Shown one piece after another: positions 32,940 through 45,669 of a stretch of 64,000 nt of DNA; positions within the stretch are counted from its first letter, which is position 1; each line of letters starts with the position of its first letter. Below the pieces are notes generated by a model, which had not been told where the DNA came from, did not search any database, and saw only the letters and a program-made list of their open reading frames with translations. Origin of the DNA: Miscanthus floridulus (taxonomy: Eukaryota > Streptophyta > Magnoliopsida > Poales > Poaceae); the NCBI RefSeq assembly GCF_019320115.1, contig NC_089589.1, forward strand, positions 21,476,580 through 21,540,579. The letters are read 5' to 3'. The translations under genes and the position numbers were made by a program.

Positions 32940-34168
32940 TCTCCCCCTTCTCCGCTCGGCTCGTCCCTAAGCCGAATCATTAGCCAGTCATCGATGCCTT
33001 GCAGTGGTGTAGTCGATCTGGCAACTCGCTCAATGTGGACCAATAGATCGCCACGGAGAACTCCTATGGATAGTAGGTTGCGGGGCTCTTGGTCGAGGAT
33101 GAACTCAAAGGAATATTGGAGATTGCCACTATAGACATGGATCTAGTAGTGGTGCTCTCCCATGGCTGCCTCCTGGAGGAGCGGTTGCTGAGAACGGACG
33201 AGGGTCGCTCTGGCGATGTTGGCATCGAGGTGGAAGTGGTGCGGTCCCTACGGAGCTTGCTCAAAACCCCATACCTTGTTGTTCACGTTGGGGAGGATGA
33301 AGCTAGGTATTTTGTAGTAAATGGTGGAGGGCTCATGAATTGTTGGCATGGTTGTCAAGTAGAGCATCTCACTAAACATGAAGTCGATGTCATTGAGGTC
33401 ATTTGTCGTGATCAAGTGGCGGCGGTTGTTGGCATTGGTGTCGATGTCGATGGCGACGTTGGTGATGGTCAAGCATCAGGACCCCCTGTTGTCGAAGAAG
33501 GTGACCATTGCTGAGAGTGGATTGCCCCTTGCCCATGGGCGAGTGAGCAATATGCTAGATGGCAAGTTGTAGGTTTGTGTCACTGACATTGGGAGGGTAT
33601 GGAACCCCACTGCAAGATAGTTGAAGTTGTGGACGCAGTTGCCGCTGATTAGTGTGTCGATGAGGGTCAGAAATAGAGGTGAAGCCATTGGTATGTAGAG
33701 GTGCTCATTGAAGATGTAGCTGGCTTCCAGCGACCATGCTTGGGCCACCGTCTTGTTGATGATGGTGATGTCACGTAGTTCTGCCTCATGCAAGGTTGCT
33801 CGGTAGAGTGTGTCAAAGACTGGTGCCTCCTTATTAATGTTAGCAAGGCAGTTTGGTCGTTAGGGCCGTGTCGCTCGGCTCAGGAGGTAGTGCGCCAGTG
33901 CTGGTGGTGGAGGGGACCGTGGCTGCTGTGCGACTAGTCTGAGTGTCTTCATTACTGGAGCCAAGGAAGGGAGTCGCGGTGGTGCCACCATCCATGCGGC
34001 TGGTGCTGGTGGTGCTTCACATGTGGTCGGCGCTGGTGGTCTCGCCCATGCGGCTGGCGCTGCCCATGTGGCTGGCGTTGGTGCCGCCACCCATGTGGCC
34101 GATGCTGGTGCTGGCGTTGCTGCTGGAGGTGCAGGTGGTGTTGGTAGGGTGAGGTGCCGTGGTGGCGC

Positions 34169-34510
34169 TCAGTGGTCCGAGATGCTGGTGAAGGTGACTG
34201 TCCGATTGTCCCACCGAAATTGCATCTCTAGGGATGTAAAATTCCAGAGGGCGTTGCTGACGTGTGTCAGCCATGGAGCTCCCAAGATGACATTGATGTT
34301 GTCGCCGATGGAGAGGAGGAAGACATCAATCTGGAATGTCTCACCATCGGTGCGGAGCGGGATGGTGAAGCAGGCCCCTCGGCAGGCTAACTCCATGCCA
34401 CTACCAACGAGCACGATAGTGGTGACGCGACGCTTGGCTAGGCTGATGGTATGGGCGGTGCTGGAGTCAATGATGCTGTGGGTAGCACTGATGTCGATGA
34501 GGATCTAGAC
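34169..34510 (-). pseudogene. Retropepsin-like fragment
   Basis: Reads ILIDISATHSIID...KRRVTTIVLVGSGMELACRG, then FLLSIGDNINVILGAPWLTH and ALWNFTSLEMQFRWDN, the layout of the plant gypsy aspartic protease (LxDSGSTHNFI...DxVLGxxWL). The active-site D-S-G reads D-I-S, so catalysis is unlikely. A stop near 34508 breaks the frame upstream. The rest of the internal region to the left has no recognisable polymerase. Confidence 0.65.
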
Positions 34511-35040
34511 ACCCTGGCTGAGGATCGCTCCCACCAAGGTCATGGTACATGCTTCTCACACCCCTAAGTTTGGGGCGCTTGTCAGCATCATCTTGCGGGG
34601 GTCAATTGCGATGCTATCATTGTCGTTGTTGTCATAGATAAATGATCTGCAACCAAGACCATAGAGTTGTAGTAGTGGTGTTGACGATGCTCCTCGGTGG
34701 CTCCATAGATGGGGAAGCTATGGTAATTAGCTTGCTCGCCACTACGTCCATAAGATCGAGATGCATGGTGGTGGTGGGCGCCTCTTGCTTCCTCTTGAGG
34801 AACATGAGTCCGGCATCCTCCATGATGTGCTTGCTTCCTCCTCAAGCTCCTTGGCTAGGACCTCATGTTCCTTAGGGCAACGTTGACGCTTTGGCGAGGC
34901 GGGCGTTGTGCTTCGTGAAGTTCATGTTGATCTCGTTGAAGCGGATGCTCATGTTGACGGACAAGATGCTCTTCATCTTCTTCATCTCGGCAATCATGGT
35001 GTAGGTGGCCATAGGATCGATCTGGTCTCCGGATACTAGA

Positions 35041-35589
35041 TGTCAGGGGCTTGTTCGAGGGTTGTCGGCTAGGGGGCGGCTAGGGCAGGGTGGAGGTGGC
35101 GGCGTGCTAGGGTGAGGATAGGTGCAGGTGTGGTGGCAGCGGAGCTAGGTGTAGGAAAGAGGGGGCGACGCTTGGGAGCAAGAGAGAGAGAGAGAGATTT
35201 GTTTAAAGAGCAAGGCTCTATTTCCTTCGTGAGTTGGAATAGTTATAATGCCCCTATATTTATAGTCCCTAATGGATTTTCACACCAAGCAATCTACCAA
35301 GGAGTCCTTATAGATTTGGACTCCCTTTCTTAAAACAAAACCCTCTCCTTTCCTAAGAAATCTAAATTCCTTTCCTAAACAAAATCTCTACCTATTTTTC
35401 ATAAATATCTTTATTCTCCTAAATCATCTAGAACTCGGGATGACATGGAGGTGGAGGGTCGCCGCCCTCCCTTGCTGCGCCTCCTCCTGGCATGCGTGCG
35501 TGCATCGCGTGGCCTTGGCTGCCACCGGGTCTCGGGCTCCCATCGGCCCGCTGAGCCTGCTATAGGGGACTCCCTTTGGGAGCGTGACA
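35041..35589 (-). repeat. Right (5') LTR of the small gypsy element
   Basis: 549 bp, TGTCAGGGGC...GAGCGTGACA. In element orientation this is the upstream LTR. Confidence 0.82.
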
Positions 35590-35594
35590 ATTGA

Positions 35595-38181
35595 TGTGTA
35601 CAGTGTGGTTTTTTGCTCTTGTTTTCTAAAGTTGAATTTTTTGTACAATATTAATATGCTTACAACTAAAATGCAATTCCAATTCTATCATACACACGTT
35701 GACAACAAAGTGGTAAATGTGGCGTCAATAGATAGGGTTTTTGAAGTTGAGACTAGATATGCTTTGCTAGAAATAAGAAGCTACAATAGGGTTGCCATCC
35801 ATACATGGTAAATATTTGGAAATAAAGAGATTCAATGGTCATCTACCTTGAATATGTAGAGCAAGCAGAAAACTCCCTAATAGCTTTTGGCCTATATAAT
35901 TAGTAGAATGAATTGTCCTCGTCTAATAGCTTTTGACATGAAACTTAATTCATCTACAATGATATAGGAGCATTTTTTCAATATTTTTCATTATTCATGT
36001 AAAATTCATTTAGGCCAATTAATAATTAGAATGTAAGTGATGCATGCTGAACAACCAGTCTCGAGCTAAATGGTTGTTGAGCCCACTTTTTGGCTAACAA
36101 TGGGCACCAGTTGTTCAGCATCTAATATTTAGATGAAATAAGTTTTTTTCCTTAAGAAAATGTTAGAACAATATAAATTGTCTTCCCAGGGATGCTAATC
36201 TCCAAGAACAAAGTAGAAATAAGCATACAAAATTTCAAAAACTAGAGCAACAAAAGTAATGGGCAAAATTCAATCTTAAAAAACAATAAAATTAATCAGT
36301 AAATATAGATATATTGAGAAGGACCAAGAGAAATGATAGCAACAACTCATAAGCTTTTCCCAACAGCGATATCACAGAGGTTTGCTTGGTTAGTCTCTTT
36401 GTCCTATTATATTTCATAGTAAGATGACTCTACATTTTATTTTATTTGTATTTCAAAATTAAGATGATTCTATATAATTTGACACACAAAAAATTAAGTT
36501 TATGGAAATGAATAATATATTATATTCAAAGGTTAATAAGCACAAGAAGCCAGAAAATAGAGAAACAAGAGTTGTGGTCAAATTTGCATCTTAAGAAAAC
36601 AACGAAGAGCAAAAAAAAGTTAATGGAAAAGTACAAACAGAGTTTTTAGCAACAAGGAACAAACTTTGATGAACAATGTTTTCATTTGAATTTATTGGTG
36701 ACTCTGTTGTCCTTTTGGTATTTCTCTTTCAAAGTTAAGATTGTATTGTATTGCCACCAACAAAAAAGGCTTTAATCAACTTTGATTACTATTTCCTATT
36801 AGAATCTATTTATAAAATCAAATAAAGTATATGATTATGATACTACTTCTTAGATGAATCTACAGAATGATAAGCTTTTACAAGTCCACAATAAGTACTT
36901 CAAAAGTTATTGACATCAAAGTTTAAATATTGGACCAACCATGTCCAAATTATCAGTTTCTATGACTAGATGAAAAGGCAAAGGATGGAGTAAAATCCTC
37001 ATAAATAAAAGGAAGAATATAAGCAGGGCAACGTTCTTCAAATATTAATAGTTAAAAACTCTCAAAGATGCATATGGACCAGAGCAGATATAATCGATCT
37101 ACTACTTGAAGGTTTCATATGGATCCTTGTTCTATCCTGAACTGATGTGGAAAAAGAGATGTTTAGCTAACTTGCAGGTTCCATATGGATCCTTGTTCTA
37201 TCCTAAGTTGATGTGGATTCTCTGTCCATGGACATGATCTACACAACAACATTAGAAGGATCATATCTTCTTTCATGAGAGTCTCCATCTGCACCATCCA
37301 TTGCCCTTCCATATTTGTTTCCCATTTGTGCTTTTGATAAGTCAAGGTGCCACCAGGGAGGTGAGGGGGGATAATGGTATGGGCAAATGGGATGCAAAGA
37401 CCAGATGAGAACAGTGTGGTCCAGGCTAGTCAAATTATGTATCTTCTTGTTTCTTTTGCTTCCTTTTCTATTGGTTTCTAGCTCATTTATTATGTGAAAA
37501 AGGAAAAATAAATATTTATAAATAATGAGAATCCAATAGAATGGTTTTGATCCCAAGGTAGAGAGGATTCAAAGAAAGTTGTGAAATTATTTTATCCTAT
37601 CTGAATGCCTAGAGAGTCCCTTGTTGTTTTGGTGTAACAACAAATCATGCCTTTTCATACCATGAGAAAAAAATAAGGATGGAAGCTGTGATTGTTGAGT
37701 TCATCCTTGACACCTAACATTTCAAACTTCTATATGCACATTGTGGAATGAGTTAACATTTAGCCTTTTTCGACAACAAATGGTTATCACATGAGCTGGA
37801 TGGAGTCAATGTGATGATCACTATATTGGTTGGTTGGTGTATATGCGTATTTCTATTGGTAACTATAGGAACATGTCATTATAGGAACACAGATGCAATT
37901 TCCAAAACAATGCAGATATTCTCAAATGATGAACTACAAGCCAACCCATTTTGGACAACGCAAAGATATATATGAATCGATCGATTGAATGTCCTCAAGG
38001 CAAATAAGGAATGTGATAGTCCTACCCTATTTAGAACTAGCTAGGTAATATATGGTGTGATTTGTTGCTTGCATGAGTCTTAGACTACATTATACGTTAT
38101 TCAACACAATCTACGATGGTAGAAACGTATGCAATGTTCTTGGTTTGTTGTCCTGCATAGGCCAGTTGCTTTTAGTAATAT
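35595..38181. other. Repeat-rich AT DNA without a recognised gene
   Basis: No gene seen. A small palindromic unit (TGCTGAACAACCAG ... ACCAGTTGTTCAGCA) lies at about 36047-36120. A local duplication, 'catatggatccttgttctatcc', is at 37116 and 37179. 37430-37545 repeats 31420-31560 in diverged form. Confidence 0.4.
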
Positions 38182-38460
38182 TGTGTTTGGTTGCTTACAT
38201 TGTGTTCACCTACATGTTATATTAGAGGTCTAATGTTATAGTATAGGTGGGGGATGTGAGAAGATTTCATTTTTGTGTGCGTATCGGCTTGTGCAAATCT
38301 GCATTGCCTAATACGGCCAAATTTGGCATACTAGCCAATGCTGTATTAGGCCTACTTCGAGGATTTTACAAGCCTGCATAAGAGCCTCTGCGGCCAATAA
38401 AACATGGGTGAACTACACTACGCAAACCTGGATACAGACTAATGCGGGCAACCAAACAGA
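38182..38460. mobile_element. Probable MITE (TGTTTGGTTGC ends)
   Basis: Inverted ends GTGTTTGGTTGC and GCAACCAAACAG, 279 bp, non-coding. Confidence 0.6.
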
Positions 38461-38599
38461 CCGATAGGTAAGGTACATGATCTGCTCAATTTCATCAATG
38501 GGGGATAAGTATGGTAAATTGGTAATGCCTACCTATCATTATGGTAAAATATTTATCATGTACTATTGATCAAGGATAGACATGGGGATTATCGTAACA

Positions 38600-39235
38600 A
38601 CATCTACAATTTTCTCCAATTTTAATTCTAGAAATTGTTGCGTCAAGAACATCTTCCTGATGAAAAATCATTTCTACTAATATTAAGAGTGACGGTCGGC
38701 AAACAAGTCTGCACCTTGATGGAGTTTAGTGTTCCCTAGTGTTGATATGTATAGTGTGTTTTTTTGTTTCTTATTTGCAACAGTGAATCATTTTAGCACA
38801 ATACAAAGATGATACAACCATAGCAACTCTAACTCTATTATATGCATGTTTAGAAACTGGCCAGTGATTTCAGTGGGCAGGGTTTCAAACTTAAGACTAG
38901 ATATGCATTGATTAACATAAGAAATTAGAAAATAGGACACATATGTGCAAGGAAAGAGATACCTTGTTTTCGAACATTGACATCCTAAAACTCTACAAGT
39001 TAGGATTACTCACCATTTAGCACAAAGTAATGAAGAAATATACATGTGTTTTGCTCTGACATACTTTTGATTTCTTTGTGAAATTGGTATGCAATGATGT
39101 AACATAACCTTGAACTAATAAGCCACCTAATTTCGAAGTCAAAAACTAAAAATTTTCGTGCGGTCAATATGAAGGTATACCGCATTGCAGTGAAAATTAT
39201 GGTAAGATGAAGATGGATCATGATTCACGGACGCA
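38600..39235. repeat. Second copy of the duplicated repeat
   Basis: 38600-38755 and onward resembles 32330-32460 joined to 35595 onward, with no insertion between (CCTAGTGTTGATATGTATAG at 38738). No gene. Confidence 0.6.
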
Positions 39236-40136
39236 TTGTGGTTTTCTCACTCGACAGCAATGTTGATGTCTTCCTCAACATGGCGAGTTGGCGTGTCGAG
39301 TCTCCTGCAGCACAGAATATCCGATAGCTCTTGTTTAGCAGCATGAGGCCACTAAACAGTGAATGTCTGCCACTACCGGAGACGACTTCTTTGCTGAGTG
39401 TCCCAGACTTTGCCGAGTGTTTTTTATCGGGCACTCGGTAAAGAGGCTGTTTGTCGAGTACCAGATAGAAAGCACTCGGCAAACAAATGGCACTCGACAA
39501 ACAAATGGCACTCGGCAAAAAGGTGGTTTGCCGAGTGCCGAACACTCGGCAAAGAATAACATTCGGCAAAGACCAGGTTTGCCGAGTGTCAAACAATAAC
39601 ACTCGGCAAAGGGCCGCCACCGTTAACGGCCGACAGCCGCCGTTAATCCTTTGCCGAGTGTCTTCTCCTGGCACTCGGCAAAGAGGCTCCTTTGCCGAGT
39701 GTCATTTTTTGACACTCGGCAAATCATATTTTTTTTTCACTTTTGACCTCCAAACTTTTTACGCAGTCCTTAGACAATACCTGATACTCCATGTTTCAAT
39801 GTGGCACATTTCTCGGACTTTTTCTATATTTCTTTAATTTATTTCATTTAATTGAATTTTCTTGGATAATTCAAATTATAACTGCTAGTCATTCGAATAG
39901 TGAAAAAATGAATGGAAAAATAATATTCATGTTATTTAGTATAATGTGAGGCCGTATCCAGGAACAGACCACCAATTTCGAACATCTTGTTCACGAAACA
40001 TGACCACAAACTTGCGGTCGAGTTGTTTTTAAATTCTATAAAAAGCAAACGAAGTCCGAAAATCATGAAACTTGTTAAGATGTCAAGATATCATATGTGG
40101 AGGCTATGATAAAAAATTGAGGAGGTTTCGCACAAG

Positions 40137-40753
40137 TTGTCACGTACGATGCTTGCAAACCGAAGCAATCGACTCGGCCGCTACTCCCAGTCTCTCCCAG
40201 ATTCGAGCAAGCAGCACGAGCAGGAGCCTGGCCATACGACCTCGGTAGGACACTTCACACCACTGGGTGGAGGCACTCGAGGTTATTCCTGGTTTATTCG
40301 TCGTTCATTTGTTTTTTCATACCTTTCCTTTGCATTATTGTAATATTGGGGTGAATATATTGTAGGCCCAGCTGGAACAAGGGAAGAGGATACGGGAGCA
40401 GATGCAGGCGAAGATGGAGAGGGTGGAGGTCGAGCGGGAGGCCGAGCAGTAGAGGATGGCGGAGATTCTTCAGTACATGTAAAGTCTTGGCGCCACTACG
40501 GGTGTAGCTCCGCCACCTTCGCTATTCGCTCCAGCTCCAGCTCCACCTCCTCACTATTCTACTCCTGTGAGTATAAATGTTTTAGTTTGTATGTTCATGC
40601 TTACGGTAAAACCTAGTGGAGTATAAAAGTTTTATTCATGTATGGTATATATTTATCTTGTCTCACACATGCAATCTCTTCTCCTTTGTGCAGAATCAAT
40701 CGACGGCATCGAATGATCCTCACGCTTCAGGGAATCCTTCACCAAATCAGTGA
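40137..40753 (+). pseudogene. 3' exons of a CACTA TNP1-like gene
   Basis: After an acceptor near 40366 the sequence reads AQLEQGKRIREQMQAKMERV and EVEREAEQ (a charged coiled coil), then TAG, RMAEILQYM, TAA, SLGATTGVAPPPSLFAPAPA and PPPHYSTP. A second exon, NQSTASNDPHASGNPSPNQ, ends TGA at 40751-40753. This is the usual C-terminal coiled coil plus Pro-rich tail of grass CACTA TNP1-like proteins. Two in-frame stops replace Gln codons. The N-terminal domain is missing. Confidence 0.65.
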
Positions 40754-40861
40754 TGATACTTGTGGTTGTTAATGATACTTCTATTTGCAATTATGGTTGA
40801 CGATGATGGAGCACTTGGATTGCTTGTGAACTTATTTGTGATATATTGTGAGACATGTGAC

Positions 40862-40985
40862 GTTTGTGATATATATGTGACGTTTGTGATATATATGTGG
40901 TGTTGGTGATATATATATGATGTTGATGATATATATGTGATGTTGATGATATATATGTGATGTTGGTAATGTTTGTTATATATAT
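40862..40985. repeat. Minisatellite, about 21-bp unit
   Basis: About six copies of GTTGGTGATATATATGTGAT-like units in the CACTA interior, downstream of the TNP1-like stop. Confidence 0.75.
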
Positions 40986-41739
40986 CTTCTGTTTGTTTGG
41001 ATGGGATGTAAAAAACAAATAAAAAAGGCTATTTTTAGTCACTTTGCCGAGTGCAATGGCCATGACACTCGGCAAAGTGACCATCTGGGAACTACCTGGG
41101 AACATGCTTTGCTGAGTGCAATGGCCATTGCACTCGGCAAACATCACAGGTTTGTCGAGTGCCACGGTCCAGGCACTCGGCAAAGGTCGCCACTTTGCCA
41201 AGTGTCTTGTCGGCGACACTCAGCAAAGTGGCCACCTTTGCCGAGTGTCTAAGTCAACGGCGCTCGGCAAAGCGGGTACCTTTGCCGAGTGCTTGACCTT
41301 GACACTCGGCAAAGCCGCCGTCACGGTGGCGCTCGCCATCACGGCCACTTTTCTTTGCCGAGTGTCGGATTGGCACTCGGCAAAGCCTTTGCCGAGTGTC
41401 GGATTGGCACTCGACAAAGCCTTTGCCGAGTGCCCGATAAAGTGCACTCGTCAAAGAGGTATTTGCCGATAAACTGTTTACCGAGCGCCCTTTGCCGAGT
41501 GTAACACTCGGCAAAGGCTTTGCCGAGTGTAACACTCGGCAAAGGCTTTGCCGAGTGTATATCGGCCTTTGCCGAGTGCCTCAGGCACTCGGCAAAGAAG
41601 CCGCCTCCGGTAGTGTGCTGTCCAAACAGGGCAGGCCAGTTCATTTTGCTGCAGAACAAGAGTAGCACGAATAGCAATATAATGAATGGAGCGCATCAGA
41701 TAAATGTACAACACATTGCAACAAACATCAAACACAGAT

Positions 41740-42480
41740 GACACAGATCAGTAAGTAAGATGGCGTCAAACACATATGGCTTAGTAAGATGGCCCTATGG
41801 CTGTTTCTCTCACTCAACAGCAATGGCGATCTCTTCAACCGGTCCATCTTGGGGTTCAGAAGCTGAATCAACTGCATCGAATTCAATTCCTTCTCCAACA
41901 TTATATTTGTGCCTTGGGGTTGTGATGAAACTGAACCACCTGTGTCAATGTACAGTTCAGTCAATGTAGATTTCAGTTTCTTCTGGCTGTAGATTCCAGC
42001 AATGGGGCCCCGCCGTCAACAATATGCTTGAGCATGACCTCCATGTCGTCGCTGGTGTTGGTGTAAGAGAGCTTGCCTAGTCCCTTGCATGAGCATATTC
42101 GGGCGGATCAGGAGCATGTAGTTGGATATCACCTCGTTGTATCGACGGGCGGTGGTGGATCCTTGCACTGAAGCATGCATCTGACGATGATGTTTGTTTG
42201 GGGTGGTGAAGGCAGAGGTCAGTGGCAACATGCCAGACCAGGATGCTGTGGTCAAGCTCCACAGTAGCAGTCGTGGGTGCTTGTGTCTGCCGATGGCCCA
42301 TTGCCCCTCAGATTGTTGAATCTCCTGTAATTGTCGCCATGGACAATATATTGCCTCCATCCGTCTTTCGCATGCTGAAGCACTGGGCCTAGAACTTGAT
42401 CCAACGCTTACGCGTGATGTACCAGTGCTTGTTGATGTAGTCACTGAAACCCATGATGGCAGAGAACTTCAACAACATGG
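41740..42480 (-). pseudogene. DUF4220/DUF594-type gene remnant
   Basis: On -, shifting frames read MGFSDYINKHWYITRKRWIK, TAG, AQCFSMRKTDGGNILSM (42455-42320), then VELDHSILVWHVATDLCLHH (42260-42200), then NEVISNYMLLIRPNMLMQGT and RQALL (42140-42070). The WHxATDLC and ISNYMxxLLxxxPxMLMxGxR words are typical of the grass DUF594 family, multi-pass proteins of unknown function encoded in large clusters. The N-terminal membrane part is not seen. Frameshifts and a stop show it is dead. The CACTA at 39371-41615 sits just beyond its 3' part. Confidence 0.7.
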
Positions 42481-42810
42481 TGGGCTTCCTTCTTAGAGTG
42501 TGGAGAAGGAGATGAGGTTGTGTTGGGCAGCAGTAAAAGCCCAAGGACACAAATGGTAGCCCCAAAAGGCAAAGGACTCAAAAGTGAGGTTAAAAAATGA
42601 TACCAAGTTTCTACAGCACAACAAGATATATGCTACTTTGACTTCCTTCTGTAGGTTGCCAATCAGCCATGTTCATGGTTCTCGCCGAAGAGCACCGCGG
42701 AGGATAGGGTGATGAACTGAAGCAACAAATTGACAAGGAAACCCTGAACACTGAACTACCAAAACTTGAACATTGACGGGCCGAGATACTACATTCTCCA
42801 CTCCTTCAGT

Positions 42811-42984
42811 GTTGATACCCTCGATAGCTTATCGCTCTCAAGACAAAAAAAATACCCATAGATCTCCCTTCGGTGTAATTGGATGGATTTCATTGGGCCT
42901 CAGGGGCTGATTATATAGGGTACATAGGACTGACACCCACGTGGGTAGACAATGTGATACTATTCCTATTTACTCTAACACCCC
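42811..42984 (-). mobile_element. Copia-like LTR (174 bp) with polypurine tract
   Basis: On -, GCGGGGGG (a polypurine tract, 42985-42992 region) is followed by TGTTAGAGTAAATAGGAATA...CTATATAATCAG...ATCAACA. This short LTR carries a TATA-like box and resembles a common grass copia family. A similar LTR lies at 57331-57473. Confidence 0.6.
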
Positions 42985-42992
42985 CCGCAGTC

Positions 42993-44340
42993 ATAGCAGA
43001 AGTACTACAGATGGTGAGACTGTAGAAGAAGCCGATGAGTCCTCATGCAAGGCATTAGACCTTTGTGCCGATGTGTCAAGGTAGCCGAGTGTGGGAGCGA
43101 AGGAGCCGTGGTCGAGGATGCCATGTTGGAGATAGCCGTGGTCAACGTAGCAGTCGAGATAGCCGTGCTGGTGGCGCTGCAGGTGCACAAGAGGCACCAT
43201 GGTGATGACGGAGAAGCGTCGAGGCAGTCAGCGTGGAAGGGGACGATGCTGAAGTCGACGCATTTAGGGCCATCGAAGACATAGACGAAAGGTGATGATG
43301 CAATCGAGGCAGACGGGGTGGGAATGGGAGGGTTGATGCTGAAGTTGATGCAGTCAAGCTACCTGGACCGAGGTGTGGGCTAGGTTTGCCAGACCCAGCA
43401 ATGCATCGGCTACGAAAGCATGCGCCAGTGTTGCCAATAGCGGATGGACAAAGTAGAGGGCCCCAACCATGCACCAGCGTCCGAGGGACCAGCAAAGGAG
43501 GACTCAACAACGGTTGTAGTGCGCAGAACGGTGGGGTGTAGAAGGTGCTGATGCAGCACATGGTTGTCGGAGTAGATGAAGTAGGTGGGGACAAGACGGC
43601 GACACTGACGTTATGGTTGTGCTAGATGAAGTAGCAGCAGTGCGGGAGCGGATGCGACGAACCCGAAGGCGAGCAGTCCGGGCGCATGGTGTGGTGGGCG
43701 GTGGCCTCACACACAAGGGCAGCGGCGGTCTCACGCTCACAGGTAGCGCTCCAAGTCAACGGCGAACACCTGGTCTGCTAGACGAAGACCTTTTGCTGAC
43801 AGAAGGCACAACGAAGATTGCACATCACAGCCGTCGATGCATAGGGGACGACAATGTAGATGTAATGGCGTAGCGGACACACTTCGAACGGCGGTGCTGC
43901 GTCCTGATGAGGTGACACAGCAGCAAGCCAGCAACCCTGTTGCTCAGAGAAGATGCGTGTAGGACTCAACGATGGACGTCATCGGAGACTAGTGGACCGA
44001 GCATAATCGGTTGTATGGATCGAGTACGTGCAAGGTAGGCGATGAAGGAAGAAGTCGGCGAAGGCGTCCCGATCTGTGGTGGAGATGACGAACCGATGAT
44101 TTTGATGTGCGGACTGAATGACCGAGAAGCGACGTAGGAAGGCATCACCTTGGCATCGTATGCTCCGTTCAGGCCGCATAGTCGAAGATATAGATGTCGG
44201 TGTAGTCAATGCCGATGCTGGAGTAGGTACGCGCAAGGTCGACAGGTGGTGGGCGACTCAATTCCAATCAGTGATTAGGCAAACCAAAAAAAGGGTACAA
44301 GAGCAGCGGTGGGATCCTCTAGGTGCATCTCACGGGTGCA
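42993..44340. other. GC-rich DNA next to the copia LTR, no protein recognised
   Basis: Open frames occur on both strands but none shows retroelement or host motifs. By position it would be the internal 3' region of the LTR element (on -). Confidence 0.35.
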
Positions 44341-45019
44341 CTTAGCCTTAGTCCTCTATCCTATGTTTCTCACATCTATGCTTCTCCCAGGCACACGAGG
44401 AAGAGGAGACAAGAGAGGTAAAGTCTGGATACGCCCCTCAGTCGGGGATGGTGTGGCCCGGCACCACCCCTAGGGGCAGCACGAAGGGGCGGGCGGCGGT
44501 GCCAAGTTGCAGGGCGGACCGGAGGGGCAAATGGCCCCTCGGGCAGTGACGACAGTGGCGGATCCATGCCTACAACTATCAATTAAAGTATCTCTTCAAG
44601 CCTACAACTATCAATTAAAGAAATTCAGTAAAGGAATTGCTGAAGTACAGGCCAATCAAATTCGCAATAGGTTCAATCAATTTCACTTACCTTTTCTCTT
44701 TTTTCCCCTGTGTTGCTGCTGCATCAGAACTTTCCATCGCTTAACTTTCCAGCAGCAGCAGTGCAACGTACTCCTAGCAGGCTAGCAGCGGTCAGCAGTG
44801 ATGTGCACTCGCCGCCGCCCGTCGGCACAGGCGCACAGCAGCAGCGCAGGAGGCGCTGAACTGAACGGAGATGGGGTTGGAAACTGAAACGACGCCCACG
44901 ACCACGGAGCTAGACGCACACGCACAGACTTTTCACCTTCTACATGGGCTTCATGCGGAGTACAGGCCCAGCCCAGGTGCGGTCCAAGACTCGAGTGAAA
45001 ATAACGCTTAGATAGTTCG
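44341..45019 (-). other. Possible promoter/first exon of an unidentified gene
   Basis: On -, an ATG at 44737-44735 opens MESSDAAATQGKKEKR, ending in a strong donor (AAAAG|GTAAGTG, 44691/44690), with GC-rich leader-like DNA upstream. No family can be assigned. A 21-bp word (gcctacaactatcaattaaag) is repeated at 44568 and 44600. CACTA insertion at 45020 separates it from any upstream promoter. Confidence 0.25.
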
Positions 45020-45099
45020 CACTAGTAGAGAACAGATCTTTGATCCTCGATTAAAATGGGCTCTACTTCCGAAATTTTTTGCGCCCGGGACTAGAGATA

Positions 45100-45356
45100 C
45101 CTTTAGTCCCGGTTGGTGGCTCCAACCGGAACTAAAGGTCCCTGCCCAACGGCTACTGCGCCAGACAGAGGTGGCAGGGACCTTTAGTTCCGGTTGGAGC
45201 CACCAACCGGGACTAAAGGTATACTTTTACTCCCGGTTGGTGGCTCCAACCGGGAGTAAAGGTTTACTCCCGGGCCGTGGCTGCGCCCGGGTTGGAAAGT
45301 TACCTTTAGTCCCGATTGGAGCCACTAACCGGGACTAAAGGTCCCCCTTTATATCC
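45100..45356 (+). promoter_or_regulatory. Left terminal motif array and TATA box
   Basis: Paired inverted copies of CTTTAGTCCCGGTTGG and TTACTCCCGGTTGG, then CTTTATATCCC (45347-45356) directly inside the array, placed to start the GRF/TNP2 transcription. Confidence 0.6.
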
Positions 45357-45669
45357 CGGCCGTCTCCTTCTTCCTCCCCGAGCCCGAGCTCAGCACATTT
45401 TGAAGCTCACTGCACTAGTGTTCTTGCTTCCTCCCTCCCTCCATTGTTCCTCCATCCATTCTTCGATTCCTTCGTCAATTTTTTCGATTCTTCCGTTGAT
45501 TCTTCAGTTGTAAAGGTTACCAATCTCATACTCTCATTTTTCACCATTGTCTTATCTCATTTTGTTCACTATATATATATATGGTTCTTTATTGTGGTTT
45601 TTTTTCATTTGTAAGCAATTTGAGCTCAAAATCACTTCAAGCTTGCATATTTACATGAAAGAAAGTTAA

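Larger units (their letters stand above)
32461..35589 (-). mobile_element. Small Ty3/gypsy-type element with both LTRs
   Basis: Left LTR 32461-32939 and right LTR 35041-35589, both TGTCAGGGGC...TGACA. The left one lacks about 70 bp present in the right. Flanks are GTTGA (32456-32460) and ATTGA (35590-35594), a near-match 5-bp duplication. A possible primer site (TAGTATCCGGAG, on -) follows the right LTR. Internal 2.1 kb on - contains a gag-like helical segment (MATYTMIAEMKKMKSILSVN, 35010-34950) and a retropepsin-like region. No reverse transcriptase, RNase H or integrase is seen, so it is non-autonomous. Confidence 0.8.
39371..41615 (+). mobile_element. CACTA deletion derivative, 2.2 kb (TTTGCCGAGTG family)
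   Basis: Left end CACTACCGGAGACGACTTC; right end, complemented, CACTACCGGAGGCGGCTTC. The 3-bp duplication TGC is on both sides (39368-39370 and 41616-41618). Dense arrays of TTTGCCGAGTG/CACTCGGCAAA at 39400-39725 and 41040-41605 make many spurious open frames. The interior keeps only a remnant of the second gene. The end at 59141 belongs to the same family. Confidence 0.93.

Noticed and set aside
32789..33793. Reverse transcriptase in the small gypsy element
   Set aside because: No YxDD-type or RNase H motif in any frame; only gag-like and degenerate protease segments are visible.
40862..40985. CRISPR-like spaced repeat
   Set aside because: Units are directly adjacent without unique spacers, and the genome is eukaryotic.
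39237..41605. Many frames with repeated LPSV/HSAK/LGKA words
   Set aside because: These are translations of the TTTGCCGAGTG subterminal repeats in various frames.
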